From Larix kaempferi (Eukaryota > Streptophyta > Pinopsida > Pinales > Pinaceae): a DNA stretch of 64,000 bases. Positions 10,005 through 21,789 of this stretch are shown one piece after another (position 1 is the stretch's first letter; every line of letters begins with the position of its first letter). The DNA is taken from the NCBI GenBank assembly GCA_027924585.1, contig BSBM01001446.1, positions 1,984,001 through 2,048,000 on the forward strand. Reading direction: 5' to 3'. The position numbers and the translations under genes were made by a program. Under the pieces are notes generated by a model. The model ran no database searches. It saw nothing but the letters and a program-made list of their open reading frames with translations, and had not been told where the DNA came from.

Positions 10005-11897
10005 CATGAAAGCAATAATGAATACCAAAAGAACGCGAACCAAGTCTTTTCACATGTGCCAAGTACCTGTAACCATTCAAATAACAGACAATATCAGGAG
10101 ATAGTTTATAGAATCTTTCTCCTCCTATAAATGGATCCACACCAAGCAGGACATTGTTTCCATTCTTGATTTTCCATGCAAGTTAGTTCCTCGAGCCATG
10201 AAAAGCGTCTAGACCATTCCACTCCACATATTTGAAACCAAAGGTCTATTTTTGTTTTCTCTCCTCATCCATTTAATTACAAGATTATTTTTTAGATATA
10301 TAGCCTGAACAATATCACTACAAAATCCTTTCCCAAATAGCCCTCTCCAGAGACTCTTCATTGCCAAATATTGTTGAAACCAAAAGAGGTTTTTTAATCC
10401 CATCTCCCTGGTATTTTGGAGTTGAAATCTTATCCCATCTAGCCAAGCGGACTCCTCCCTTGCTTTTTCTTTTTGTCTAGAGAAAATAGAACATTTTTTG
10501 TCTAATTTTATGTAGAATAGATTTAGGAATTTGGCCAAGGATAATGAGTAAATAAGAACACTCTCCATAATTGAGTTTACCAAGATAAATATTCCCCTAG
10601 AGACAATCATCTGTGGCACCGATTTTTCACTCTCTTTTCAACCTTTTTAAGTAACCACAAACAATCATCCTTCAAGTAGTTATTTGGTTTCAAAAAGTAA
10701 CCCAAATACTTAAAACCTGATTCAATAGAATCCATAAGAAGAGGGAGAAGACCTTGTGCCTGTTTGAGAAATTCATCTGCAACCCTATTCATAAGGAAGC
10801 TATATTTTTTAATACTATATCCATACAAGAGGCATCAAAAAATAATTTAATAATATCAAAGAAAGATCTTCATTATTCCACAGTTCCCTTACCAAAAAGT
10901 AGCACATCATCTACAAATATTAAATGAGAAATGAAATTCCTGGATGAGATATTAATCCCTTTAATTCTCCCTTCTCTTATAACCTTCCCAATTAATATGC
11001 TCAAACCTTCTATAATTAACAAAAAAAGGTGAGAAAAGGAAACCTTGTCTAAGGCCCTTGTGCCAAGTGAAAAACTTGGAAGGAGATCCATTTATGAGGA
11101 AAACAAAATTTGTAGGGTGACACATCCCATGATCCAAACAGTAACTTCAATACTTAACCCGATTTGAAGAATGACTAACCTTAAACATGTCTAGTTCACT
11201 TTATCATAATCCTTAACCAAGTCCAATTTCAGTATCAAGGGTTGCAATTTCTTAACCTTAGTAGAATGGATGCTTTTCTGAGCCACTTCAACATCATCAA
11301 AGATTTGTCCGTTCTTCAAATAACCAAATTGTTCCTTTGACATGCAATCACCCAATCTAGATGTAAGTCTATTTGCTATAATCTTTGCAATGATTTTGTA
11401 AATTAGGTTATATAAGGATATAGGTTTGTAATCATTGAAGGAAATAGAGTTAGATTTCTTAGGAATAAGAGAAATGAAAGTTGCATTTAATGCACCTAAG
11501 AGATACCCTTGAGTCTTGGACTCTTCCACCACCTTCAACAAATCACCTCCAAGGATATCAGAGAATTCTAGAAAGAACTCTATAGTCTATCCATCTAGCT
11601 CTAGACTCTTAGATTTAGCGAATTTCTTAAGTATTCCTCAATTTCTCTCAAAGAAACAATTTCCCCAACTCACCAACCTTCTTCAACTGAGAAGAATCTA
11701 GGAAAGGACTAAATAACCTACATTTGAGAACCAATATAATTCAGACCGAGATCTCAATAAAGATTACTAAATTGCACAAAAACAACTTCTTCTAGCTCTT
11801 TTTGAGAGGAGACTTTGATCCCATTGTTATCCACAATACCCCAAATAGTCGATGCTCAAAAAAATTTGGGAATTTTTTTTTATAATTATCCCCTTGT
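10005..11897 (-). pseudogene. LINE F, ORF2 reverse transcriptase block
   Basis: The minus strand encodes the RT and connection of a plant L1-type LINE ORF2, used for target-primed reverse transcription. From 5' to 3' on the minus strand: FISLIPKKSNSISFNDYKPI and KIIAKIIANRLTSRL (11541-11340), KEQFGYLKNGQIFDD, the catalytic FVDD box in HLIFVDDVLLFGKG (about 10890-10925), FKYLGYFLKPNNYLKDDC (10828-10607), then GLKNLFWFQQYLAMKSLWRG and LFGKGFCSDIV (10619-10209). Between 10208 and 10005 comes KIKNGNNVLLGVDPF, the usual post-RT segment. The frame changes several times and has many stops. The 5' part lies at 37257-38505, beyond element B. The C-terminus lies at 1-319, beyond element A. Confidence 0.88.
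11893..11897. repeat. Target-site duplication of element B (left copy)
   Basis: CTTGT directly before the 5' LTR, matched by CTTGT at 37252-37256 directly after the 3' LTR. The two copies are 25.3 kb apart because of the nested insertions. Confidence 0.9.
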
Positions 11898-13731
11898 TGT
11901 TATAGGTCAAATCTGCACTTCTCCGTCCGTGATCGCATTGCTCTGTTGATCACACAAAAGGACACCATGGATTGCCAAGCTAGGTTGAACTAGATGACTT
12001 ATTGTTGAAACTACACTCTTCAGCTGAAAATCTTATTTTGTCTACTGATTTGTCTTCAGAAGACAAATCTTATTTTGTCTACAGTGAACCAACGTTCTAA
12101 ACGCTGCTTTGCTCAAGAACAACCAGCACACAACCTTAAAAATGTTGCAAATGCTTGTTGTAAAGCACAAAAGTTGCATACCGTGCACTACTCTGGTTGT
12201 ATGAAACCCGTGCACATCTTAATATGAAATCAAAAAATATATTAAGATTACGAATTGGGATTAGTTCAAGTTGGTTCTGCAACTTCCCGAACCTCCCAAT
12301 TCAACCACCTCTCGATTCAAACTGCCTACCTTGTCCCATAAATACAAGGATGATCCATGAGAGAGGGACCTATAAGAAATGCTTTAACTGCTGCACTGGA
12401 GGAATTCCCAAGTCATTGTGAACAGCAGAAGCCGAGGACTCAGTTGCAGAAGTGTCTATGTTGGCAGGCGGTTTGGTAGAGTGCTATTGCAGCATCTCTG
12501 ATGCTGCAATAAGGCGAAAGATGATGCGAATGGCGAGGAGCGGAAGATTAGTTATGTATTTTGGGTCAATTGTACCGTGGAATGCGGGTTTTTGGTCATT
12601 TGGACCACATATTGTGTAATCTTGAGTCAGTTATACTGCAGAATGTGGGTTTTGGTCGGTTTTGTACCAAGTTAGTTAGATATTGGGTCACTTGTCCAAA
12701 TGTCGGTTAGGAAATTGTTAGTAAGTGGACAAGCATTGTAATGGCGGAAGCCTATATATAGATAAGAGTCATACATATTTAAAGGAGGAGAAGAGAGGCG
12801 GAAGGAGATAAGAGTGGAATCAAGGTGAAAATAAGCACATGTTTTTGGGTATTTTTGCGCATCTGTAATGTATTGTCGAGACTTGATCTTGAGGAGATAT
12901 TGTATCTAAGGTTTTGCGGTAATAATATGATATGATGAAACTATTTTGGTGCAACCCCTGGGTTCTTTCTGTTATTTGTGGTAGTACAATGTCACACTTC
13001 ATGAATAATGCTATGTTTCCTTGATGCAATGTTGCTTTACTATTATTACTGCGATGATAATGAATGCTGCGATTGAATAATGCATTAGGAATACATGTCA
13101 AATGTTTGAAATTCTGGTTTAGTGTTGTGATAGAGTTAGTTCATGTAGCCTCAACCCTCCTCCTTCCTCGGTGGAAACATGGTTCTGTCTGCTCTTCATG
13201 GACGCCTCAGGTGAGACCTCATCTACTCTGCAGTTGTTGTTGGGCGGAATAAAACCTGCCCGGGCCAGTGCCTAGGGAGACTACAGCATGTGTCGACAGT
13301 GAAGTGGAACGTCTGTCAATTGGAGTCGCGTTGGTCAACAGTCTGGACAGATTAGGTATATCTATACTTATATACATTTCTTTGACAATAAAAGGTGGAA
13401 ATACCCTTCCCGTCCCAAATCGAATGTCTATTGGATTGAATGTTCATTTGGTTTAATGTATGATTGTATTTGATGTTAAGTTGTTTCTTATTTCATCATA
13501 TTTATTACAATAAAGATACGCTGAGGAAGGTTTACTTTGTGTTGCAGGTTCATCATAGCGGAAGATCAAGCGAAAGCTAGGACCAACCGTCGATAAAAAG
13601 GTACTTCTTTCGATATCTCAATCTCTTTCCATTTTTAGTAACTAATGCAAGACAATGAATGTATTTACCTGTCACCCCACCCAAGTTGGTAGTGTCTTCT
13701 CCTCACTATAAGGTATTTTTCCTGCACAACA
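11898..13731 (+). repeat. 5' LTR of element B, split by solo LTR C
   Basis: The two parts 11898-12458 and 13341-13731 match 36307-37251 in order. They are separated by 12459-13340, which has no counterpart in the 3' LTR. Internal landmarks shared with the 3' copy include CATAAATACAAGG near 12337 and 36740, a possible weak TATA region, and AATACCCTTCCCGTCCCAAA. A short palindromic filler at 12047-12069 is present only here. Confidence 0.9.
12459..13340 (+). mobile_element. Solo LTR C (relative of element A LTR)
   Basis: An 882-bp sequence starting TGTTGGCAGGCGG and ending GTTGGTCAACA, similar along its length to the element A LTRs but longer and more diverged. It splits the 5' LTR of B. The flanks are GTCTA (12454-12458) and GTCTG (13341-13345). 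The intact B 3' LTR reads GTCTG at this site, so the left copy changed by one G-to-A transition. No internal region remains, so the full element was lost by recombination between its LTRs. TATATATA at 12753-12760 is its TATA box. Short reading frames inside it are not genes. Confidence 0.9.
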
Positions 13732-13734
13732 GAC

Positions 13735-13752
13735 TGGTGACTCCACTGAGGA
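13735..13752 (+). other. Primer-binding site of element B
   Basis: TGGTGACTCCACTGAGGA begins 3 bp after the LTR. It resembles the TGGCGACTC.GCTGGGGA-type PBS known from Tat/Ogre elements, differing mainly by C/T and G/A transitions. The priming tRNA (probably Arg in that group) is inferred from the family, not shown here. Confidence 0.6.
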
Positions 13753-15880
13753 ATAACCGGTTGTTTTTCTGCTCTAGGAGACCTTGTTAGATTTTTCTTC
13801 CCGTTTATTTCAGTGTATTTGTTCTCTAAGAGGTTTTATAGGTCATTGTTTCCTGTTCTTTCCATCTGGATTCATCTTACTCTACTGTTGCAAATCCTTT
13901 TTGTTTGATTTCAGTCCTTGTGCGCTGGTTTACCCTACTTGTAGTAGCACATTTTATGTCATGAACGCTGCTTTGTCTTCTGTACAGTGGCGCATCTTTC
14001 TTGGCATGCACTGGTTTTTGTACTACACAGTAGTGCATTTTCTTGTAAGTTCAAGTCCTCTGTTAGGGTTTGATTTCCAAGTGTTTGGGTTCACTTCTAG
14101 CCTTTTGCTTTGCTTCGCTGATTGACCCCTGAGAATTGTATGTCTCTTTTGAGTCTTGTTTGCCTCTCTGAAGTCATTTCGTTTATCTTTACTTGCTTAA
14201 GTACTGGTTTAAGGTGTCTTTACTATTTTTAAACCCTGTTTAAGGTGGTGCAGTACTCTCTGTGAGACATAGATGCATGTTTATTTCCCAAGAAGCCTAT
14301 TGCATTTATATAGACCAACGTTTAGAACACTTATTGTCTGTGACAACATTAGCGCACTTTTACTGTGTCTTGTCCTTTTTTAGGGTTTTATCTCAGTTTG
14401 AGTTCTTAGGGTGGCTTTGAAAGGTTCTTTGGTCTAGATACCTTCTAAATACCTTTTCAATCTAGTTTGAGTAAGTTAAAGTTTTCTAGTTAGCTTTTCT
14501 TTTGAGTCGGTGTGTTGGTAGGTCACTTTTTGGTTTGCTTACCTACTCCTTTGTTTGCCGGGTGTTTTCTTAGGGTTTTGGTGCTTTGGAGCAGCCTTTT
14601 AGGTTTGTCTTTCCGTTTGGGCATCTCTTTTCCTTGCTTCTTTTACACTTTGGTCCAAGCTTAGATTTTTTTCCTTCGAAACAACTTGGTAGGTCGAGTC
14701 TTTCTCAAGTCTTTCTGATTTGATTTTGTTTTGAGGCATTAAGTTGTTTGTCTTACTCACACTTTGCGTTAGGTCTTACTTGCTCCTTTCCAAGTTCTTT
14801 TTCTTTTGCAATTATCAGAAAAGACAAAAAGTGAATTCGATAGCTTAGTAGTAAGATTTATTATTAGTTTTGAAGTAGCATAGTTTTCTTTGCTTTGAAA
14901 TTTAAAAGAAAATTAAAAATAAATTTCATTTAGGATTGCCTATTTTCAGTTTTTGAAAGAATATAAATGAAAAGAAAAGAGTCTTTTGTGAATTTGAATG
15001 CATTATTTCTTTATGCATTTTCCTTTCTGTCGAAACCATTCCACACACTGCACTACCCTTATTGAGTAAAAAGTAGCCCTTAAAAAGAAATCTTAATAAA
15101 ATTAACTAGCAACATTTTTCATTTTAGCTATACACATCATCAACTAGCTTAGGATAGGATTTTGGGTTTAAATCACCTTAAACCACCCGAAATCGGCTTC
15201 ATTCCTCAACAATTGTAGTACGACTATCTATTAGGTAAATCCACCTCTATCAAATTGTCCTAGGAATGCTCTACTCAAACTAGAGTTAAGCACGAGGCCA
15301 TGGGTGGTTGGAATTGTTGAGGATACCCCCTCACTTTCCTCTCAACCATAAACCATAGTTGAATCGCGTATGGGGGTCCACTAGTGCTTTTTAAAGTGCT
15401 TTTGAATTTTGGGATTTGCTATCCTACCCATGCGTTTCAACTAGGATGACGATTCTTCCCACATATTATTTCGTATTGGTGGTATCCTTAGTGTCATAAC
15501 CCTAGGGCTTTACACAGGTAGAGTGGAAGGATATTCCCACTCCACCTCGGGCAGACGTGGAAGGTAACCCTTTTCCAATAATCACGGGAGGGAGGTTTGG
15601 TGATTCAAATGCTTGCACCCAGAGGACCTCCATTGGATGCCACATAAATGACCATCGATACTGTATTAGTCTTTTATTGGCCCTCATCATCCCAGACTTG
15701 CTTCCGAGAGTATTTTCCTTGTATTGCTTGGTTTGACCACTTAGGAAATTTTTTAGTGGTATGCTCTTTTCTCCTTAGTCGTAGTGACCACTAGGTTTTT
15801 TACTTAGTTTATTTTTTATAGTTGTGGAGGACCAACATCTTCATAGGTATCAGAGGTTGCAAATCCTTCCCCCACTCACT
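13753..15880 (+). other. Long 5' leader of element B
   Basis: A 2.1-kb T-rich leader (13753-14830) that grades into more balanced sequence. The longest open stretch (13784-14125, Phe/Leu/Ser/Cys-rich) is what T-rich DNA gives by chance. No domain is seen. Long untranslated leaders are usual for Ogre-like elements. Confidence 0.5.
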
Positions 15881-16014
15881 ATGGATACTCCACCGCCACC
15901 ATGATGCCAGAGGACGAATTCCTGTGGTTCATTTGAACTTACAGGCGAAACAAAAGTTCTTGGAGAACCGCAGCCCAGAAACTTAGATCGAAAAGTATTT
16001 GATACTGTCGAGGT
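15881..16014 (+). CDS. Element B small ORF upstream of gag, 5' part (split by element D)
   Basis: The ATG at 15881 opens a frame (MDTPPPP, stop, then CQRTNSCGSFELTGETKVLG...FDTVE). It runs into the element D target site and stays open on the other side, continuing at 28292 after one GAGGT copy is removed. The joined ORF has about 89 codons with one internal TGA (15902). Its terminal TGA (28425-28427) overlaps the ATG of gag (28424-28426). I do not recognise the product. Ogre elements carry an uncharacterised ORF before gag, and this could be a short form of it. Confidence 0.4.
16010..16014. repeat. Target-site duplication of element D (left copy)
   Basis: GAGGT directly left of the first LTR base and again at 28287-28291 directly right of the last. 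Collapsing the two restores an open frame in B. Confidence 0.9.
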
Positions 16015-17627
16015 TGTTGGCATATATCTGATCTAGAGGTTTCCAATGTAGACCCAAGTACTTCACGGTTCAAGGAACCAAAAAAACCCCTATTCGTCGG
16101 CCCTTTCGGCAACAGACTGTGAGAAGCCTGAGGTCTCACCCGAGGCGAAGCTGAGGGCGTGGTTGAAGAATCACGTTTCCACAACCTGGTGATGCGAGTG
16201 TAAAAGGGAGTAATGGGAAACGCGACAAGGGACTCTTATTGCAGACACAAGACTACGCGAAGTCTCTACCTCGCGTCAGATACTTTGGCAAGCTGCGGTT
16301 CTTGCGCAACCATCGCATCCAAGGTCTATGCGGTATCGGGTACTTCCCGTGTTACTATGATAAGTTATCAACAACTCATCTCGCAACACTCTCCAAGGGG
16401 TCAGCGCGTCGACTAGACCACGCATCTACTTCAAGACTTCATCAGTTCTAATCAATATTACTTAACAATATTTATCCATTCAATAACACTTAGATTATTA
16501 TATTTATGGTGTATGTAAATGAATGAAACATCCAATACTATGCGCTCCAACGCTACGCTTAATTACAGTACTTAAATATGAGATTATCCAATAGATTCAT
16601 GCATTCAAATACTTAGAAGTGTTGAATACTTAACATTCATCCACACATGTATTACTTAACATATTATTCCCATCATTCCTATGGCGAATACATACAAAAG
16701 AAATCACATAACAGATAACTGTGGCATTAAGCATCCATACTAAGCAAATGAACAAGTGCAAATACAAGCAATCACACTACACAGAATTTAACATGGTTCA
16801 CCCCTCGGGTGGAGGCTACATCCAAAAGAACTATTGTTAAATTAGTCTATGGGAAGGGTACAATAGTTCTTAGCCTGTGCACTTAGCAGCATACTCTCTT
16901 CTCTCTCAGATAGGTCTCTGCGCACTCAGCTGCAGAGCCTTTACAATAGCACTATGCTTAACAGATGCAGCAATATTCAAATCTTAACAAAAATGAGAGT
17001 TCAACAACCCAACAACCCTTTCCCATACAAAATTGTCCTTATTTATAGATCATGCCCGTAGGTCATGTCATTACAGTTCATAAGAAAAAAACCCTTAGGT
17101 TTACAAAAATGTCACGGTTTCCCCAAAATTGGACTTCTGGCACCAGGTAGCGAATATTCCATCATGGTGGTCTTCCACACATGCTTCACATCGCTATTGG
17201 CCTTCCTGTTGTGTGCATTCCAATAGGTTACCTTCACCAAGCGATTCTTCCTCTAACGGTTTTGAGCGACTGGTTCAAGTAGTGGCATCTTCCGCGTGTG
17301 CGACCAGTCGCTTTCTTCCCGATTTGCTCCTACCTGCCGCTTAGCACTCCTGGAGCATCTTTACCAAAACTAGATCGCCAACGGTATAACCAGAACATGT
17401 GCCATCCTCCATCCAACACTCTGCTTTGCTGACATCTCGTGGACTGGACACTTCGCAGCACCGCCTCCTCACAGTACTGATCCTCGCATCTTCCTCTAGT
17501 ACTGCACTGCACACAACTTTGCAGCATCCAAAACTTGTACCAAAATTACTTTTATCCGAACTACGCTTAGCTTGCAGTTCCAAAATACTTCATGCTCAAA
17601 TTTGTCCCAATTGGGCTAGGCCCAACA
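16015..17627 (-). repeat. 3' LTR of element D
   Basis: A 1613-bp copy of 26683-28286. On the plus strand it starts TGTTGGCATATATCTG and ends GGCCCAACA. The minus-strand TATA box TATAAATA is at 17040-17047. The adjoining GTTAGGGGCC (minus strand, 17628-17637) is the polypurine-tract candidate. Confidence 0.88.
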
Positions 17628-17649
17628 GGCCCCTAACACTTACATGTGG

Positions 17650-20508
17650 CTTGCCCCTGAGCCACCTGGAACTTCGGTTTCTCGAACTGTTCTGTCTCCT
17701 GCGGAGCTAGCTTCGCAGTGAACTCATTATATGTGCTGATGAGTTTCTCTACTATGTCCTTCGTATCTTTCTCAACTTGTCTAGATGTATCCATCATTTT
17801 TGGTGTTATCTCATTGTCGAGCTAGATTTCTACACAGCTCCTTTAATGTTTCCTCGATCTCCTGCGATATCGTACCGGCATCTTCCAGTAATGGCTACTC
17901 CTTATCACCCATTTCAGTTTCTTTCTCTCGCAAGGCTTGCACTTCTTTCTTGAGGCTCGTTATTTCCCTGTACTTATGGAACCTATCTCTTAGTGGTAGG
18001 GCCTTCACTTCTGCATCCAACCTTTGCTAAACGCCTTGCTTATCTTTCGCTGTATTCTTTACTTCCAACAATTCCGGGTCTTCTTCGAGGGCAGTAAATG
18101 CCTTCAATGCCACTTCCAACAGATCTTGGCACTTAGCTTCTTCGGCAACAATATTCTCTGCTATGGCCTTCACTGCTTCTGCTCTAAGATGTTGTTCATT
18201 TGGTGGGGTCCATGGATTTATCTGCTCCTTCAAAGCAGCGATATTAGCCTCATGCACAATCTGCATATCCATCATCTCTGTCTTAAGAGTGGTGACCAAC
18301 TCACAAATCTTAACAATAGTATCCCCAGGATCTTCCTATACCTCCAAGTCGTTGATGTCTTCTGCTACTGCAGTGATCGTGGAATATAGCCTTTACGAAG
18401 ATCATTCTCATCCTGTAGTTGCATAGCAATCCACGAGCTAGACTCCTCCAACTGCTAATTAGCTGCTTGCAGCTCAGCCTTCCCCTTCAGCGCGTCAGTG
18501 GTTCATTCATGCATTTCCTCCATACACTGCAGATGTAAATGATGTAGGCCCGACAGTGGTATTTTTTCCAAGTCAAGCTCCATGCGCTCGACATCCTTTG
18601 TATCCAACATGAGTTGTTCTGTCATAGGTAAAATTACTGTGATCGGGTCTAGGTGGATGATACGTGACTTTGCAGGAATGACCATGGTTAACTCCAGCGT
18701 TTGCTGCTGCAAAGTTCCTCCCGACTTCCCTTCTAACTCTAAGTCGCTGAGGTAATCTCTTGTGGACCTCCTCAATTTTCAGGGTAATCCCCTGCAGCGC
18801 GGTTAGATTCTTTTCCAGAGTATCCTGTATTGCCTTGTCCTTTTTCTCTTCATCTGGCATCAGATCTTCCATCTACTCTGTGAAATTTACCTCGATCATT
18901 TCATAATCGTCGCTTTTGAGTATTGTGTCCAACTTACCCTTATCAACTTTCTACTTCTTCCTTGCCCCCTTTTTTTTGTCTTGGGCTCTCAACTTCCTTC
19001 CTTTTCCCTGTCTCCTTCTCTTCGGTAATAGGACATGGAATAGGCTCGTCCTCACCTGAGTCACTTGTGATGTCTACAATTTCCACACGGAACTTGGTAG
19101 GCCATTCCTTCATGATATTTTCAATATCCTCCTCATACATATGGTAGTTCCCTTGGAACCACCCCACCTTCTTCTTTTGTGCCTTGGATGAAATATAAAT
19201 ACCACACATGTCAGCATAAAAATTCACAATGCGGATATACCTACTGGTTACCTGCTTTGTTATCCGTGGTGTCAGTATGATTGTTGCGTGCAGCTGGTAA
19301 AATACTTCAGCGTTCGCGTGCTGTCTTTGAAAGTTCAGATTTTCCCACAAATTTGAATAACACATTCCTTTGCACTCGTTGGTATCAGTGATGACACCAA
19401 TGTAATCCTTCAGCTCCTTCCAGCCAACAAAATAAATTAATACTATAATCTAGGTGTAATGGAAACTCCCTCCGTTGAGCTGCGTGTCATTGAGCTCTTC
19501 CATGAACTCATTTAGCAAATATTGAGACCAATTAAATTGGTCTCCTTTTGCGGCCGCGACGCCAAGCAGTATTGCGCCTGCGCTTACCTTGAGAGGTCTG
19601 CATGTGCGGAGAATCTTGCCTGCTAATAGCTGCGTGATAAATCTTGTTGCTTTATCATCTATTTCTTCTATTTGGAAGCCCCTCTTCCCTTTTACGGCTG
19701 GCTGAGTTTTCTTCATCTTTTCCACCGCTTCTTTATCCTTGCTCTTCCCTTAGAAGAATTGCTTGGGATCCTTACCCCTTTTACCTAAGCTGGTAATGCA
19801 GTTAATGATGTCAATGGTGAGGTCAACATTGTGATCGAGTTACAAATACCCCTGGTGAATGCATGCCATCAGTGTGTGCACCACCACATTCAGCTCCGGT
19901 GACCTATCGAAATGGGGGAGTTTGAGTAGATTGAGCAGCCCAGAATGGACTAATCTGGATAGCCAACTTTGGGCGACCATATTAAGCTCACCCTTTGGGT
20001 TCTCTTCTAGCACATGTACTGGTCTGGTTGAAACCGTGGGAACTTCGGCTCATTAGGCTCCTCGTTCTGCACTGCAAGCAGATCATAATCCTCCCATCTA
20101 CATTCTAGGATTTTACCCAGCAATTTTTTCTCAACCTCGACATGTTTTGAGATTAGCGACAAGAAGATGTCATATTTATCATTCTTCAGCAACTTAAAAA
20201 CTAGTGCATCCAGAGCACGCAGTGAAATATAGTCCGCGGTTAAGGTCAAAGGTATCTCTTTATTCGTGAGCAGTGGTTTTAGCGCTGTCGACGCCATCTT
20301 AGGTACATTTGTTCTTGGTCCTACTGGAATTTTTCCCACTATCTTCCATCACTAGACCATGTCTTGGTGATTGTCTTGATGTCTGACCTAGTTTGAAGAC
20401 AACCTTCTTAGCCAGGGTTCTCATTAATCCTTCAATCCCCCCATATTGGAATACCTTCACAGTCTCTTGGACCGTGAACTCTTCTTCAATGGTAGACCAC
20501 TCAGACAT
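17650..20508 (-). pseudogene. Element D accessory ORF region downstream of integrase (unknown, coiled-coil-like C-terminal part)
   Basis: A sense-strand coding region of about 2.85 kb between integrase and the 3' LTR. It starts MSEWSTIEEEFTVQETVKVF at 20508. A frameshift near 20340 leads to LTADYISLRALDALVFKLL and ECRWEDYDLLAVQNEEPNEP. Further blocks are ETDDKATRF-like (IEEIDDKATRFITQLLAGK, 19680-19610) and YIRIVNFYADMCGIYISSKA (about 19240-19190). An acidic and Lys-rich linker (19130-18950) precedes a Glu/Lys/Leu-rich tail with heptad-like spacing (18870-17700), likely coiled coil. No signal peptide or membrane segment is visible, so I do not call it envelope-like. Element A has nothing similar. 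The product is unknown to me. Confidence 0.55.
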
Positions 20509-20519
20509 CCACTAGGAAA

Positions 20520-21080
20520 ATCTCACGGTTGTTCAGATAGCTTGCGAAAAATACTTGGACAGACTGTTTGCAAGAAAATTCTAAGTGTTTGGTAATGCCC
20601 GCGAGTCTGAATATGACATTATTTATAGGTGTAGCGGACCCTCCTCTGCACCCCTCAATGGCTAGATAAGCATTAATGATGGTATCCGTTGGCCAAATTC
20701 GGCGGATCCTTCAGTCCTTTCCATCATAAAATCGCTCAGAACGGCTATCTATGCATTAAATGCCCAATCGATTGCTGGAAATGGCTATATAATGGATATA
20801 TTCTCCGACTGGCTTTATAATGGCTATTTTTCTCAATGTTGTGTCAAACTGCGTGGCAGGCCATTGTTACTCCTGTGTAGTTACCTCACTGTACTAGATT
20901 TCTCATTTCTGAACTAAGGCTCTTCTCAGTGAACTTGGTCTTTGCAACTGCCCTGTGGAATTTGCAACTGCACAGTTCCTCTTTTCTTTTGTCTTTTCTT
21001 CTTTCTCTTTTTTTTTTTTTAAATTTTTTTTCCGCGCAGCTTCAACAATGTTGCGCAGTATGTTTCCCTTGATCATACAA
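20520..21080 (-). other. Spacer between integrase and accessory ORF of D
   Basis: About 560 bp with no recognisable coding sequence on either strand. It includes a T-run at 21000-21030 (A-run on the coding strand). It could hold a splice acceptor or secondary promoter for the accessory ORF, but I see no diagnostic site. Confidence 0.35.
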
Positions 21081-21084
21081 GATG

Positions 21085-21765
21085 CTACGAAGCAAGACTA
21101 TGGCGGTAAAGCTTTAGTCTGCTTCCATTTATAAAAGTTGGCAAAGTATCTCCGACTAAGGTAGCTAACTGAACTGCGCCATTGTTAGTAACATGCATTA
21201 CAATATACAGGCCAAGCCAATGCATCTTAAATTTTCCAGGAAATTTCATAAATTTGCTATCATATAGGAGGAATAGATCACCTACCTGGAAAGACTTGTT
21301 CTTGATGTGGTGATCGTGCCATGCTTTTCCCCTTTCCTTCTGCACTTGTTGGTGAAAGCCTACGATGAAGCCATCTTCCTCCAGACCAACCAAGTGTAAG
21401 AGTCTTTCTTCCAGTGCATCGCGATTTTCCATTCCTATAAACGTTGCTATTCGCAAACTAGGAATGATATATTCCATCAGAATTATCGCTTCTTGCCCAT
21501 AATCCAACCTAATAGGTGTGTGTCCTGTTAGTTTCTTGTAGGTAGTTCTTGTACGCCCATAATATAGAGGGAATGTGCAGGTCCCAATCGTCCTGATTGA
21601 CATTGCATATCTTGGTTAGCGCATTCTCCAGCACTTTGTTAAATGCTTCAATAGTTCCATTCGCTTGTGGATGATAAGGCGTGCTGCGTTGATGATGAAC
21701 ATGGAACTCTTCAGTCAAAGCTTCAATGGTTCTATTCAAAAAGTAAGTGTAGTGATAACAATCAA
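21085..21765 (-). pseudogene. Element D integrase, C-terminal part only
   Basis: Minus-strand frames cover [40 protein letters not shown] (DDE glutamate region) and [12 protein letters not shown]. After a frameshift near 21540 follow GQEAIILMEYIIPSLRIA, GFHQQVQKERGKAWHDHHIK, FLLYDSKFMKFPGKFKMHWL (GPY/F-like module) and INGSRLKLYRHS. The HHCC module and both catalytic Asp residues are absent: upstream sequence jumps directly to gag-like sequence. It aligns with element A integrase from about 7415 onward. Confidence 0.8.
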
Positions 21766-21789
21766 GAGTGTTCTCTAGCTGCTCCAACC

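Noticed and set aside
13784-14125. A 113-codon ORF rich in Phe, Leu, Ser and Cys in the leader of element B, possibly a membrane protein
   Set aside because: It lies in T-rich untranslated leader, has no conserved motif or continuation, and such composition gives hydrophobic chance ORFs.
15845-15858. GGTATCAGAGG as a possible tRNA-iMet primer-binding site
   Set aside because: No LTR end adjoins it; the PBS of element B is at 13735. Probably coincidence within the leader.
17650-20508. Calling the element D accessory ORF an envelope gene
   Set aside because: No signal peptide, transmembrane segment or fusion-like feature is visible; only the position fits.
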